Assembly (NCBI GenBank): GCA_964017065.1
Contig: OZ024790.1
Span: forward strand, 11,729,498-11,793,497
DNA length: 64,000 nucleotides
Direction: 5' to 3'
Source: Haliclona indistincta
Taxonomy: Eukaryota; Porifera; Demospongiae; Haplosclerida; Chalinidae
Below, one piece after another: positions 22,176 through 34,143 of this stretch. Below the pieces are notes generated by a model, which worked only from the letters and a program-made list of their open reading frames with translations, made no database searches and was not told where the DNA came from. Both the position numbers and the translations under genes were made by a program. How positions within the stretch are numbered: position 1 is the first letter of the stretch; each line of letters opens with the position of its first letter.

Positions 22176-22623
22176 TGTAATTCTCAGCTCCATTTGGTAT
22201 GCTAGCCTCTTGAACATTTCCTGCCAAGGGAATGTGCAGGGGGAATTCCCTAATTCTGTTCATACTCACCTACACAAGAATGTATTATGATAACATCTCT
22301 CAGCATTCATTAGACTTCTCTCAAGAATACATACACAAATGACATTACTGTATAGTCTATCACTAGTCTATATAGTGTGTCTGTACAATAGAGCCGGTTT
22401 CTTTTGCGTTCTTATATTTCACAGACAAAACAGGAATTGACTGCACTGCTCAGTGTTATGCATACATTCCTGTAATGCATATCACACTAGTCTGTTAGAA
22501 CATGGTGTTTGCCTATTGACATTATCCACTATTGAGCTAGTTTTGGAGCACAATTTCTAGGCCTTTGTTAACAGCTGACATTAATTTATTATTAATGTCC
22601 ACATAGCTTTTCTCATTTTCCAG
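22176..22623. other. Start of duplication block B, non-coding
   Basis: From about 22500 this matches 1190-1314 and 50480-50605 (AGAACATGGTGTTTGCCTATTG and the sequence after it). The part before is unmatched. No gene seen. Confidence 0.6.
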
Positions 22624-22990
22624 ACTGCACCCCTCTACTACCATTGATACCAGGCAGTGGAGAGCTAGTGGAGGCTAACTATGTCATCAGGTAACATATA
22701 TTAATCTCTATAGACTTAATTTCTTTTCACAATAAAATCGACCCATTGTTAATCCTTGCATTCATATTTTTAATTTTTAATCATTTTCAGAAGCAGATGA
22801 ATTCAGAAACAAGTTTGTAATTTCAGGTAAATAACTTATTACAGTTGCGTGACGTTACATACTCTTCTTTCTGATGATGTATAGATCAGAGAGAACCTGT
22901 CATTGATCTACAAGTGTTGCAACAAAGTAACTTGAAATCCGTAAGAAATTCTAAAGGAACCAAATCACAAGAAAAAGCAATCCAGCACTG
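22624..22990 (+). pseudogene. Decayed orphan exon 15 and tail (block B)
   Basis: A 67-base copy of ABCD3-like exon 15 (22624-22690) is followed by the two tail pieces at about 22806-22826 and 22886-22945. The last has an insertion and substitutions relative to blocks A and C. It lacks the palindromic MITE found in A and C. Confidence 0.5.
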
Positions 22991-24370
22991 GAAAAGGACT
23001 GAAATAAACTAGGAATAAAAGTGGAAGTATAAACTCTGTCATTCTTTCTAATGTTTGTCTTGTGTTCAATTCTTTGTTGTTGAATTATTAAATCTGTTAG
23101 TTATAAAGCTGCTTGCTAATGCAATACATGTACACAGTCTATAATGTAAACCTGAATAGCTCTGTTGTCCCATGCAGCAGCAACAGTTAATACACGCACA
23201 AAAATCATTTACAGTAGTTGCATGATTGACGCAGCATGGACTCGATCTTGATGTACAGCAGTGCCTGCAGGAGACGAGAGTCTTGTTGCGATTGCATACT
23301 GTATCATTATGCTGCAGCAACTCTAGATCTAGCCGCTACCACAACTTTAATACGAGCACGTGACGTGGTGGGTGAATTAAAAAAGGCGTGGTTTGGTCAT
23401 TTCTTGGCGTTGGCGACTCATGCGACTTCGACACTCTCTCTGAATCGACATGCTATTCAAGTCCGGAAGACAAACTCAACTTCCCCAGTGCTCTCGGGAG
23501 CAAGCTGCTTATAGCCGGAACAAGATTCTGCTACTAGTGGCAGTTATGCTTACAGGTAGAAAACATGAATACAACTCACATTGTACTCACTCACTCCATT
23601 CCCACAGGAGTGATCAAGATGTGGTATTATCATCAAAGGTATCATACTAGCTAGTGGTGTAGGTATGAACCAGTGTATGGAGGTGTGTTCCATGATGTAT
23701 AGGACCACAAAGGGAAGAGATCCAAGGCTGCTGTAGACTTGACTTTCTTCAGGTAAGCAAAAATTGATGATTTTGGAGGGTTAAAATGTGTCTTGGTGAA
23801 CGTGCACAGTACGCTCGGTGTATCTCATCACTGCAGTAACTGATTTGGGGAAATTAATTTTGGTGAAAGCTGCTGAATTACCTACTTTAGCTGTATAGTG
23901 ATACATGTTCTATACATGGGTGGTACATGTAGATTTGCTGTATATTCCTACAATACCATGGAATATACATGTTTTGATTTGAGTGTGTTGGTTCTTCAGA
24001 CGATTAGGTACATTGTTGAAGATAGTGATACCTGGACCATTCTCAATGGAGGTCGTCTACATCCTGTTAGTGGCTTTTCTACTGCTGCTACGAACCTACT
24101 ATGATATATGGGTCATCAAGAACACAACCTCCATTGAAAGGTAACAGGAGAACAAGATGGCGCATGGAATATTGTATAGACTGGAGGAGTAATGATGGGA
24201 ATCACGGGATACTTAATCACCTAATCGTCTAAACAGTACGAATCAAGCAATGTAAACACACGATTACATTCTTAAAGCGTATAAGTTGACTCAATAACAA
24301 ATGGTACAAAGCTAATGGGCAAGCAAAAAGTATGACTTACTCTAAAAGGCATATTTTCATGCTCTGAGCT

Positions 24371-24918
24371 AACAAGAGAAGCCAACTATTATCATGTGAC
24401 AGCACACATCCGTAGGAAGTATTACTTCCTAATTGTTTTATGAGTTATATTTTCTTCCTGTCAGTGGTCGCACAAGTTATACGTATCAAACATATGATCA
24501 AGATAAGCTTCTCTCTAGGTATACTGTAATGAATGATTGCAACCTAACAATTACCAGTCAAGTCACGGCTCTTATAGAAAATTGTTTAAATCGGCACCTC
24601 AACACATTAAAGAGTATTGGACAGGATTCAGTTGGTTCTACATTGTAGTTGGTTCACCACAGCAACCACAGCACCTGCTGTGTTCAGGAATGCAAAAAAA
24701 TAATTTCCACAAGATTCGACTGAACCACATGTGTGCTGTTGCAATCATTCATTACAGTATACCTGGAGAGAAGCTTATCTTGATCATTTTATGTTTGATA
24801 ACGTATAACTTGTGCAACCCCCGAAAGGAAGAAAATATAACTCGATCATAAAACAATTAGGAAGTAATACTTCCTACGGATGTGCGCTGTCACATGATAA
24901 TAGTTGGCTTCTCTTGTT
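24371..24918. mobile_element. Long inverted-repeat element in copy B intron 3
   Basis: Arms of about 165 bases start AACAAGAGAAGCCAACTATT and are inverted at the right end, with a central unique part of about 200 bases. Absent from intron 3 of copies A and C. No coding capacity. Confidence 0.85.
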
Positions 24919-25153
24919 GGAGCAACTTGAGAGGATTTTCATTATGATGCAAGACACAGACTAGGCAAAAATGGGCACGAAGAAAACTTTTATGAGAGCA
25001 TAATAGTTATTCTGTTGTTGAATAGAATTTCTGAGTCAGCTCTCTTACGCGTATGGGGGGTCTGTGCATTGACGAATTAGAAGCATGACGAACCGGGGTA
25101 CTATAGCATAGTACAGAGTCTATAGATTTGTGTTTAAATAAGATCCTTAGGCT

Positions 25154-25368
25154 CAGGGCGGCTTCAAATTAACTTCTTTTCAAATTAGCCAACAGGGCTA
25201 GTGCAATCTAGTCCAAAACAGTTTTTTAATAAACTTGTTTCCAGTCAAATTCTGCAGTAAGTCTACAAGTATCTCTAGCCAGCTGGGCTACCAACCTGTA
25301 CATTTTACTAGCCCAAGCTATTATTTACTAGACTCGGGCTAGCGGGCTAGTTCTAATTTGAAGCCCTG
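25154..25368. mobile_element. hAT-type MITE with 8-base target duplication
   Basis: It begins CAGGGCGGCTTCAAATTA and ends TAATTTGAAGCCCTG, flanked by the direct repeat CTTAGGCT at 25146-25153 and 25369-25376. The 8-base duplication and CAGGG start are typical of hAT elements. It is inside intron 3 of copy B only. Confidence 0.85.
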
Positions 25369-25703
25369 CTTAGGCTTCACGTCAGGTTATTTGTATCCTC
25401 AGGTCCCACTATAATTTCAGTATGCTGACCCCTGAATCATAATGCTACTGTGTAGTAGACAATACTGGTAGCTAGCATTTGAGTGTTGCTGAAATCTATG
25501 TGTAGCCCTATTTTAAGCACCGTTTATGCATAACAGACAATAAGCTTTGAAATTATGCCTGTACTGTGTTCAGCTTTGACTCTAACTTGGATTTTTTTGT
25601 TTTCATAGTTCAATCATTGGACGTGACATGAGTCTCTTCAAGAAGCACTTGTTGGACTACATTATCACAATACCTCTTCTATCAACCATCAATAATCTAC
25701 TCA

Positions 25704-25705
<2 letters not shown>

Positions 25706-25747
<42 letters not shown>
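25706..25747 (+). repeat. (GT)n at the copy B intron 4 donor
   Basis: Same position as in copies A and C, starting at the splice donor, but shorter. Confidence 0.95.
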
Positions 25748-25749
<2 letters not shown>

Positions 25750-26265
25750 TACAGTGTTCTTCTCCTGTCCTCCATTTTGTTCTCTAGTATGGTCTACATG
25801 AGTTGAGTCTAAGATTCCGTACTCGTCTATCTACCCATCTCTATCACCAGTACATGCAGTAAGTAGTTATGAGAACTTACATTCTGTTGACTAATAATGA
25901 CTACAATAATTATACTACCAAATACCGTATAGTGGGTAATTTTGGCGAATTTGACGAATCGTCAAGCTTTGATTCAAACTCGCCATTTGGTTTTTGTATA
26001 ATATGTGAACCAGGCACTTGGCGCCAAAATTAAATTGCCAAAACGTAAAATCTGGGTCATTCGCCAAAATTTTGACTCCAAAATTACCCGCTATAAGGTA
26101 AGACCGTAAAAAAAATTTAAAACTAGACACATGTATGTCAGTATTGTGTGTTTTTTGTTGCTTATATGAATGACGGACGTTCTTTTTTTGTAGTGGATTT
26201 ACGTTCTATAAGATGTCTAATCTTGACAATAGGATAGCCAATGCTGACCAGCTGCTGACACAGGT

Positions 26266-26372
26266 ACACACACACACACATGCACACATACACACACACG
26301 CACACACATACGTACACACACACATACACACACACGCACACACGTACGTACACACACACACACACACACTTA

Positions 26373-26433
<61 letters not shown>

Positions 26434-26450
26434 ACACACACACACACATT
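26266..26450 (+). repeat. Expanded (CA)n at the copy B intron 6 donor
   Basis: About 185 bases of CA with TACG and CTTACT interruptions, against 35 bases in copies A and C. It starts at the donor GTACACAC. Confidence 0.95.
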
Positions 26451-28096
26451 TACCTTTTCTTCTGTCCTCAGGATATTGACAGGTTCTCAGAGACACTAAC
26501 TGACTTGTATTCTAATATAGCTAAGGTCAGTATACACTCTGTGATTTATACACAAGATTGACATGTCTCTTTTCTTAGCCAATTCTGGACATTGTCTTGT
26601 ATCAGGACTCTAGCTGGTAATATTGGAGCACAGGTACTAACACAAAATTTTAGGTTGTCTATCAAAATTGATAGCTGACTTATAAAATTTTATCCCAGGG
26701 CCCTCTCTCAATTAATGCTGGGATACCTAGCAGTGTCTGGCCTTGTTCTCACTAAGTATGTGAAATATTTTTGAAAGGGTGGGATCTTTTATTTTGTTTT
26801 TTTCTCTCTAAGGCTACGTTCTCCAGTTGGTGGTATGACAATGCGTGAGCAACAGCTGGAGGGTACTCTACGCTTTGTCAACTCACGAGTGATCACTAGC
26901 AGGTGAGTTATACCATATCAACTGATAAAATGATGGAAATTATATGTTTTTATTGAAGTTTGAGATAAATGGGACTGAAATGCACTTATATTTTTTAACT
27001 TGTATGAAATGAACACTTTACCAGTATTATCTGGATTAGCTAATACAGTATTATTACATGTATTACAGTGAGGAGATATCGTTCTATCAAGGCAGTGTTC
27101 GAGAGGAACAGAACATCAGGAAGATGTTTGGTCGTCTGGTGAGCTAGACTGGTAGTGATCATGTGACAGATCATGTGACTTGTGTACAGGTGGATCACTT
27201 GAGGAGTATCATTCACTTTCGGTTTGGTATGGGATTCATTGATTCAATGGTGGCTAACTGTAAGAACATACACTAATTCATTCTCGATCAAAATTGTTCA
27301 TTGTATCAGCATTTTGTATTCTGAAACCAGGATATTGAAGTGTACATGTATTATCTCTCTAGATATGGCGGTAGTGGTTGGCTACCTGGCTATCAGTCGT
27401 CCATTCCTTGATCTCTCTCACCTGCGCCATCGTAACAGCACTCACAAAGAACTGCTCATGGTAATAATATTTTTACTGTAAATTTATTTGAAATTAAAAT
27501 TTTGTTATAAGAAAATCAATATTTTTATTGTTCCAGTCAAATTTTTGCTCTTTCACTATACATTTTTGTTACTATAGGACTATTATCAGAATGGTTGGAT
27601 GTTGGTTCAGATGGCTGATGCTATTGGTCGTCTTGTGCTAGCAGGGAGAGACTTTGCTCGTCTGTCAGGATTCACTGCTCGTGTGTTTGAGCTGATTGAA
27701 GTGCTGCGTGACCTCCACAATGGAGTCTATGAGAGGACTATGGTAGCTACTGAGGCTACTGAAGATGGTGAGTGAGTAGGTATGCTAGCTGGTTAGGTAA
27801 CAAGTTAACTGAGTTAAGAATTACTACTGTAAGCATTGGATTTTTGATTTTTTAAGCTGAAAATGTTGTATTGTCGTACATATACAAATGTACATACACT
27901 GGTACTGTTGGCCATGCATTATTATGCTAATTTTTGTTCATTCCAGATCTCTGCCGTTGCCGTTGATACCAGACAATGGCAAGCTAGACTATGTCATCAG
28001 GTAACATAGCTTGCAATCCTTCTCATTCAATTTCAATTGTTTGTAGTTTTTCAACTCACAGCACAATACACAAACCATACTCATTACAGTCCATTT

Positions 28097-30117
28097 TCAT
28101 TGTTTGTTAGTATCAGTGAGTGTGATCTTCTTTTCTCCATGAGCCCAGACCAGTATACAGTAGTTGTCAGCTCTGGTGGTACAGGGCTGTGTGTGATGGT
28201 ATTATGCCACACGGTAGTAGTGGCATATTTAGGGTTGACACGAAAACAAGATGGCGGATACACCAGACTGAAAACGAGTTATTCGCCTATTTCTCTTATC
28301 TCGTACAATTCCACGGTATTTTAATCACCTGGTGTTCATGCTGATGGGTAAGCGCTTGCAGTGAGTCATTAAGTCCGTCAAGAAATATGTTGGTAGACAA
28401 AAAAAGCAATATGGCTTCTCGTCATGCAGGAAGCAAAATTACGGCACGCTCATATCTTCGCCGCATGGGCGTTTCAAGCGATTCTAACCGTCTGAGGCGT
28501 CTTAGACGATTTTGTTCGATGCCAAAGAGACCTTTAGTAACAGAAGAAACGAAGTCTAAGGTGGTAAACCAGAGTTCACGTGATCAGCCGTTTGTTCATC
28601 TTCTTTCTTCTTCTCCAGCAAGCCTAGGGCCATGGCGAGTGAGCTATTCAAGACAAAATCTACACAGAAACTACGCTAGTCTTTGTGAGCAGTGCACCTG
28701 GTATCTATTTAAGCCTAAAATACTACCAAAAGCGAGTATATCCAGGAAAACAGCGATTTTTGGTCCATAACAGACTCCATTCCATGAACTCCGTTACTAG
28801 GTTACGCCTACTCGCGCATGCCCGTGCATGTAATTATTCTAATACAAGCGCACCTTAGTACAAATTGCTTGGAACGCGAGTGCTGCTGCCACTAGCTGTA
28901 GCAATGTTCACAGCAGACAACGAGCAAATGGGTTTGTCTGTTCAGGCTTGTAAGAATGCTAGCTTAAGCTTAGCTAGCTAATGTTGCATGCAGTGCAGAG
29001 CCGGTCGAGTGTAGCCTGCACAGTGCAGTCAGTGGAATAGCTCTTTACACTGTATATATTGGCATATAAGTGCCAACTATGTTATTAATAAAAAAAGAAA
29101 AGAAACAAGTAATAAAAACATTTTAACATAAATGAAAAAGATTTAGGGTTGGTACATGTATCGAAAAAGTATGGAAACAAGATTGTGAAAGGTAAGTAAA
29201 CAAGATTTGAAATAAAAAGGATTGTAACAATAGCAGTGTAATGCTACCTCCCTAAATTAACTGCTTTCAATAGTTGTGGTTAATTTAATAAGGAGGTAGC
29301 ATTACACTGCTATTGTTACAATCCTTTTTATTTCAAATCTTGTTTACTTACTTTTCACAATCTTGTTTCCATACTTTTTCGATACATGTACCAACCCTAA
29401 ATCTTTTTCATTTATGTTAAAATGTTTTTATTACTTTAATAACTAGAGTTCCAATGAACACATACCCGTGCGCTGAGCTAAATAACACGACTACAGCATT
29501 AATTTACTGCAACAGTGAACACTCACGTTACAGCTAGTCCGTAGACAGCTCCAGAGCTACCGCCTATATGCACTAACAGGTGCTTGGCCTATCTCAAGAA
29601 AGACAGATACTGGGCTGGACTCTGCGTATGGTACACGTGAGACTGAGTGAGGACATCGATCTGGATAGGAGGTAGGGTGACACACCCACAATACCGTAAA
29701 GTGCTCTTACAAGCACACGTAGCTTTAGAAAGCCATGGATTAGCCGCTCGAGCAAGGCTTGCCAGCACAGAAAACGTCTTCATAGGACTATAAATTCAGT
29801 GAGGAAGTTGCAAAGTGCACTTTTGTGGCGAATTTCGAGCGGTGAGACGTAAACAAGCGTGTTTTTTCCACACATATAGACGGACACAAACACATAACCC
29901 TGGCGCATACTGCGCACGGGTAATGATGAAGCTACACATGTAGTGAGGCTTACTAGTGCAGTGGAGTAGCTTTCAGTTGAGAGTGTGTGTCCAGTGACTA
30001 GCTGACTGGTCTCTACACTATACTGCTCAGCTTGTACTGGTTTACTGTACTCCATTACTGAATGAGAGTGCTAATTTGAAGTAGAGAGCTAGTATAAAGA
30101 AGATTTATTAACTCGCC
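28097..30117 (-). CDS. R-family small protein, member R6, intron filled by transposons
   Basis: Coding exons are 29954-30055 and 28097-28186. In other members the intron between them is about 51 bases; here it is 1767 bases because H1 and another element landed inside it. Both splice sites are intact and the coding sequence has only a few substitutions (one near the C-terminus, THTD to TLTD type). The leader donor region is at about 30117, and the TATA box (30142-30152) is unusually close to it, so most of the first exon is deleted. Confidence 0.5.
28202..29436. mobile_element. Helitron-like element H1 (uninterrupted copy)
   Basis: The left end is TTATGCCAC...GTGGCAT, a short hairpin 2-3 bases from the terminus, followed by TTTAGGGTT and AAGATGGCGG. 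The right end is a 330-base foldback (29107-29436) ending TTTTTATTACTT. Against the R-gene consensus (GGTATAATAATG) the element sits exactly between A and T with no target duplication. It contains the uninterrupted sequence GCGCACCTTAGTACAAATTG near 28850, the empty site for the KDZ transposon in H2. The frame at 28387-28770 is not conserved in H2, so I do not call it coding. Confidence 0.7.
29107..29436. repeat. Terminal foldback of H1
   Basis: Two arms of about 145 bases begin AAGTAATAAAAACATTTTAAC and are inverted at the right end, with a loop around CTTTCAATAGTTGTGG. H2 has a shorter, closely related foldback at 41218-41487. Confidence 0.9.
29443..29920. mobile_element. Insertion with TAA target duplication
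   Basis: TAA at 29440-29442 is repeated at 29921-29923. Removing the insert and H1 restores the R-gene intron sequence GGTATAATAATGATGAAG. A 3-base TAA duplication is what PIF/Harbinger elements make. The ends share only a weak inverted CCCGTGCGC, offset at the left, so the class is uncertain. Confidence 0.55.
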
Positions 30118-30141
30118 TGGTATAGCTTGATTACCACTGCA

Positions 30142-30152
30142 CCGCTTTTATA
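30142..30152 (-). promoter_or_regulatory. TATA box of R6
   Basis: TATAAAAGCGG on the minus strand, only about 25 bases from the leader donor. Confidence 0.5.
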
Positions 30153-30159
30153 TCATGTG

Positions 30160-30825
30160 GTCTAGAAGCCATACTGGTGTACAACCTTGTTCAACCGGAG
30201 TTTGTGTGTGATTTTGCATAGACTATGCATACTATAAGGCAACCTGCACTTATTAACCCTCGGCGCATGCGCGAGGGTTACGGTACTTGGTCTGTCGTTC
30301 GTTCGTTCGTTCTGTCCATTGAGCTACAGAGACCATCGCTCACTTCTGAAACTCGGTAAAGGCATGAACAGGCTTAGCATGACAATGGCTTGCAATGTGA
30401 CTCGTGGATTTTGCTAAAGTTCTTTTGTTCTCGAGTTATGGCTGGCTCACCTTGACTGTGGGCCGTCTTTGACCTCTCTGACGACAAAAGCGCCCATAAT
30501 TGACTACCTAGGTACTTGTAGATTCCATCTAAACTGCAAGACAGCTCTGGGGGTGCGTAGACATCTCAAGAAAAAGCCTATCAAGGCCAAGAGCAATGGC
30601 TAGTGTTCACGGTCACGCCCACTTGACACACCTTGTCCTTGTGGTCAGCACGAGGTCAGCACTTTGCTGTCTTCTGGTTAGCAGTGCAATTTCAATAGCA
30701 AGCAGGTTTGCTTTTAGCTGCAAAGCTCCTTCTGCAAACCATAACTAAGGAGCTAACTCTACAATGTGCAACACGCTGAGGGTTTCGTGAAGTCTGTTCA
30801 TTTGCTGCAGTGTTTGTGCATAGTT
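30160..30825. other. Unassigned sequence left of the 48-base array
   Basis: Starts with a palindromic block (AACCCTCGGCGCATGCGCGA around 30256) and (GTTC)n at 30298-30312. No gene. It may be the end of a mobile element that carries the minisatellite, but no partner end was found at 44147. Confidence 0.4.
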
Positions 30826-32056
30826 GACAGAAATACAACTGTATCTAGTATGGCTTCTAGTAGATCAGTTGACAGAAATACAACTATGGTATCTAGTATG
30901 GCTTCTAGCAGATCAGTTGACAGAAATACAACTATGGTATCTAGTATGGCTTCTAGCAGAACAGTTGACAGAAATACAACTATGGTATCTAGTATGGCTT
31001 CTAGTAGATCAGTTGACAGAAATACAACTATAGTATCTAGTATGGCTTCTAGCAGAACAGTTGACTGAAATACAACTATGGTATCTAGTATGGCTTCTAG
31101 TAGATCAGTTGACAGAAATACAACTATGGTATCTAGTATGGCTTCTAGTACAACAGTTGACAGAAATACAACTATGGTATCTAGTATGGCTTCTAGCAGA
31201 TCAGTTGACAGAAATACAACTATGGTATCTAGTATGGCTTCTAGTAGATCAGTTGACAGAAATACAACTATGGTATCTAGTATGGCTTCTAGTAGAACAG
31301 TTGACAGAAATACAACTATGGTATCTAGTATGGCTTCTAGTAGATCAGTTGACAGAAATACAACTATGGTATCTAGTATGGCTTCTAGCAGATCAGTTGA
31401 CAGAAATACAACTATGGTATCTAGTATGGCTTCTAGTAGAACAGAAATACAACTATGGTATCTAGTATGGCTTCTAGTAGATCAGTTGACAGAAATACAA
31501 CTATGGTATCTAGTATGGCTTCTAGTAGAACAGAAATACAACTATGGTATCTAGTATGGCTTCTAGTAGTTCAGTTGACAGAAATACAACTATGGTATCT
31601 AGTATGGCTTCTAGTAGATCATGTGACAGAAATACAACTATGGTATCTAGTATGGCTTCTAGTAGATCAGTTGACAGTAACACAACTATGGTATCTAGTA
31701 TGGCTTCTAGCAGATCAGTTGACAGAAATACAACTATGGTATCTAGTATGGCTTCTAGTAGATCAGTTGACAGAATTACAACTATGGTATCTAGTATGGC
31801 TTCTAGTAGAACAGAAATACAACTATGGTATCTAGTATGGCTTCTAGAAGAACAGAAATTCAACTATGGTATCTAGTATGGCTTCTAGTAGATCAGTTGA
31901 CAGAAATACAACTATGGTATCTAGTATGGCTTCTAGCAGAACAGAAATACAACTATGGTATCTAGTATGGCTTCTAGTAGAACAGTTGACAGAAATACAA
32001 CTATGGTATCTAGTATGGCTTCTAGTAGATCAGTTCACAGAAATACAACTATGGTA
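30826..32056. repeat. 48-base minisatellite, left part
   Basis: Units of 48 bases contain GACAGAAATACAACTATGGT and CTAGTATGGCTTCTAG, plus 41-base variants lacking AGTTGAC. Long open frames appear only because 48 is divisible by three; the 41-base units break the frame, so the array is not a protein gene. The array continues at 41489 after H2. Confidence 0.97.
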
Positions 32057-32733
32057 TTATGCCACGCGGTAGACGTGGCATATTTAGGGTTGGGCGGAAA
32101 ACAATATGGCGGCTACACTTAGGCTAAACGCAATAATTCACGTATATCTTGGCTGTTGACGACATCAGGGGTATTTTAACTACCTAGGGGCTATCCTAAG
32201 AGGTAAGCGCTTACAATGAGTCTACTAATAAAGACTATAAGGCCAGTTGCTATGGGCATGACAAGATGGCGTCTCGTCTGGAGGGCTAACTACGGCACTG
32301 CCATATCTTCGCCATACGGGCGTTTCAAGCTAATCTAACGTTCTGACGTTCTTTGCACGATTTGTGCGATTATAAAGAGACCTTCAGAAGCAAAAGAAAC
32401 CAGGTCTAAGGTGGTAAACCAGAGTTCACGTGGTCACCCGTTTGTTCATCTTCTTTCTTCTTCTTCTTCTTCTTCTTCTTCTTCTTCTCCAGCCAGCCTA
32501 CCGCCGTGGCGAGTGAGCTATTCAAGACAAAACCTACACAGCAACTACACTAGTCGTTGGGAGCAGTGCACCTGATATCTATTTAAGCCTAAAACACTAA
32601 CAGAAGCGAGTATTTCCAAGAAAACAGCGATTTTTGGTCCATAACAGACTCCATTCCATCTTTCTGTTTGAACTCCGTTACTAGGTTACGCCTACTCGCG
32701 CACGCCCGTGTATGTAATTATTCTAATACAAGC

Positions 32734-32741
32734 GCACCTTA
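32734..32741. repeat. Left target duplication of the KDZ element (GCACCTTA)
   Basis: GCACCTTA is repeated at 40910-40917. The uninterrupted site GCGCACCTTAGTACAAATTG is preserved in H1 near 28850. Confidence 0.9.
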
Positions 32742-32914
32742 GAGGAAGGTGCGGTATTGGCTATAGCATAATAATAGCATTATGCTATTATAGGTTATAA
32801 TAGCATAAAATTGTATTATTTTAATACTAAAAGCATGCTATTATTATACACTTGCTATTATTGCTAATACCACATTGATACCCGGCTCTGATGTATTATC
32901 ATACTACTAGCTAG

Positions 32915-33770
32915 CTCTGGGCTATTTTGCTATTATTGCTAGTTTGCTATTATTATGTTGATGTATCATACTCTGGGCTATTTTGCTATTATTGCTAGTT
33001 TGCTATTAATAAATAATATTTATGTTGATGTACGTACGTATCATATACTACTCTGGGCTATTTTGCTATTATTGCTAGTTTGCTATTATTATGTTGATGT
33101 ACGTATCATATACTACTCTGGGCTATTTTGCTATTATTGCTAGTTTGCTATTATTATGTTGATGTATCATACTACTCTGGGCTATTTTGCTATTATTGCT
33201 AGTTTGCTATTATTATGTTGATGTATCATACTACTCTGGGCTATTTTGCTATTATTGCTAGTTTGCTATTATTATGTTGATGTATCATACTACTCTGGGC
33301 TATTTTGCTATTATTGCTAGTTTGCTATTATTATGTTGATGTATCATACTACTCTGGGCTATTTTGCTATTATTGCTAGTTTGCTATTATTATGTTGATG
33401 TATCATACTACTCTGGGCTATTTTGCTATTATTGCTAGTTTGCTATTATTATGTTGATGTATCATACTACTCTGGGCTATTTTGCTATTATTGCTAGTTT
33501 GCTATTATTATGTTGATGTATCATACTACTCTGGGCTATTTTGCTATTATTGCTAGTTTGCTATTATTATGTTGATGTATCATACTACTCTGGGCTATTT
33601 TGCTATTATTGCTAGTTTGCTATTATTATGTTGATGTATTTGATGTATCATACTACTCTGGGCTATTTTGCTATTATTGCTAGTTTGCTATTATTATGTT
33701 GATGTATCATACTACTCTGGGCTATTTTGCTATTATTGCTAGTTTGCTATTATTATGTTGATGTATATTA
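32915..33770. repeat. 59-base subterminal tandem repeat (left)
   Basis: About 14 copies of a 59-base unit with TTTGCTATTATTGCTAG and GTTGATGTATCATACTAC. The core GCTAGTTTGCTATTATT recurs, inverted, in the 66-base repeat at the right end. These may be binding sites for the transposase. Confidence 0.93.
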
Positions 33771-33774
33771 TTGC

Positions 33775-34037
33775 TATTGTAATACTGAATTCTAGGTTTT
33801 ATAACACCGTACTCTCCTCATTCGAGGAGGCAATAAAACAAAAGAAGAAAGAAAGAAGAGATGCAAAGGCAGAGTTAATGAGTGAGCAGTGGCACGCGTC
33901 CTACTCAGTTTTCAATTCTAGTAAAAGGATACCTTCAGTTCTTATTGGTATCATCCTTCAGTTGCCTAATTTATCATACTTCCCCTTTTCTCTCACTCCA
34001 TGCACTCATTTTTTATTGTCTGCGCTTCTGTTAAACC

Positions 34038-34082
<45 letters not shown>

Positions 34083-34143
34083 GTTGGGCTATATACAGTA
34101 CACTGAGCATGCAGAGACGATTATAGTATTATGCCAGCCAGCT
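33775..34143 (+). other. Exon-like piece and (TAA)n inside the KDZ element
   Basis: After a CTAG acceptor-like site there is an open stretch with FYNTVLSSFEEAIKQKKK and a charged continuation to about 33930. It could be a captured host exon or a minor transposon exon; no family recognised. A (TAA)n tract is at 34037-34082. The DUF3987 gene ends just beyond. Confidence 0.3.

Larger units (their letters stand above)
23539..28001 (+). pseudogene. ABCD3-like copy B, pseudogene
   Basis: All exons from 2 to 15 are recognisable at the same spacing as copy A, but the copy is broken in several ways. Exon 1 and its upstream DNA are deleted between CTACTAGT and GGCAGTTATGC (short homology at the joint). 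Exon 2 has TAG at 23700-23702 in place of CAG. Exon 8 (from 26579) has lost 2 bases. Exon 9 gained TTAA near 26714, making a stop. Exon 15 (27947-28001) has diverged and contains TGA. Its introns also carry extra elements at 24371-24918 and 25154-25368. Confidence 0.88.

Noticed and set aside
28387..28770. Basic 127-residue ORF in H1
   Set aside because: The homologous part of H2 has frameshifts and no open frame, so coding is unlikely.
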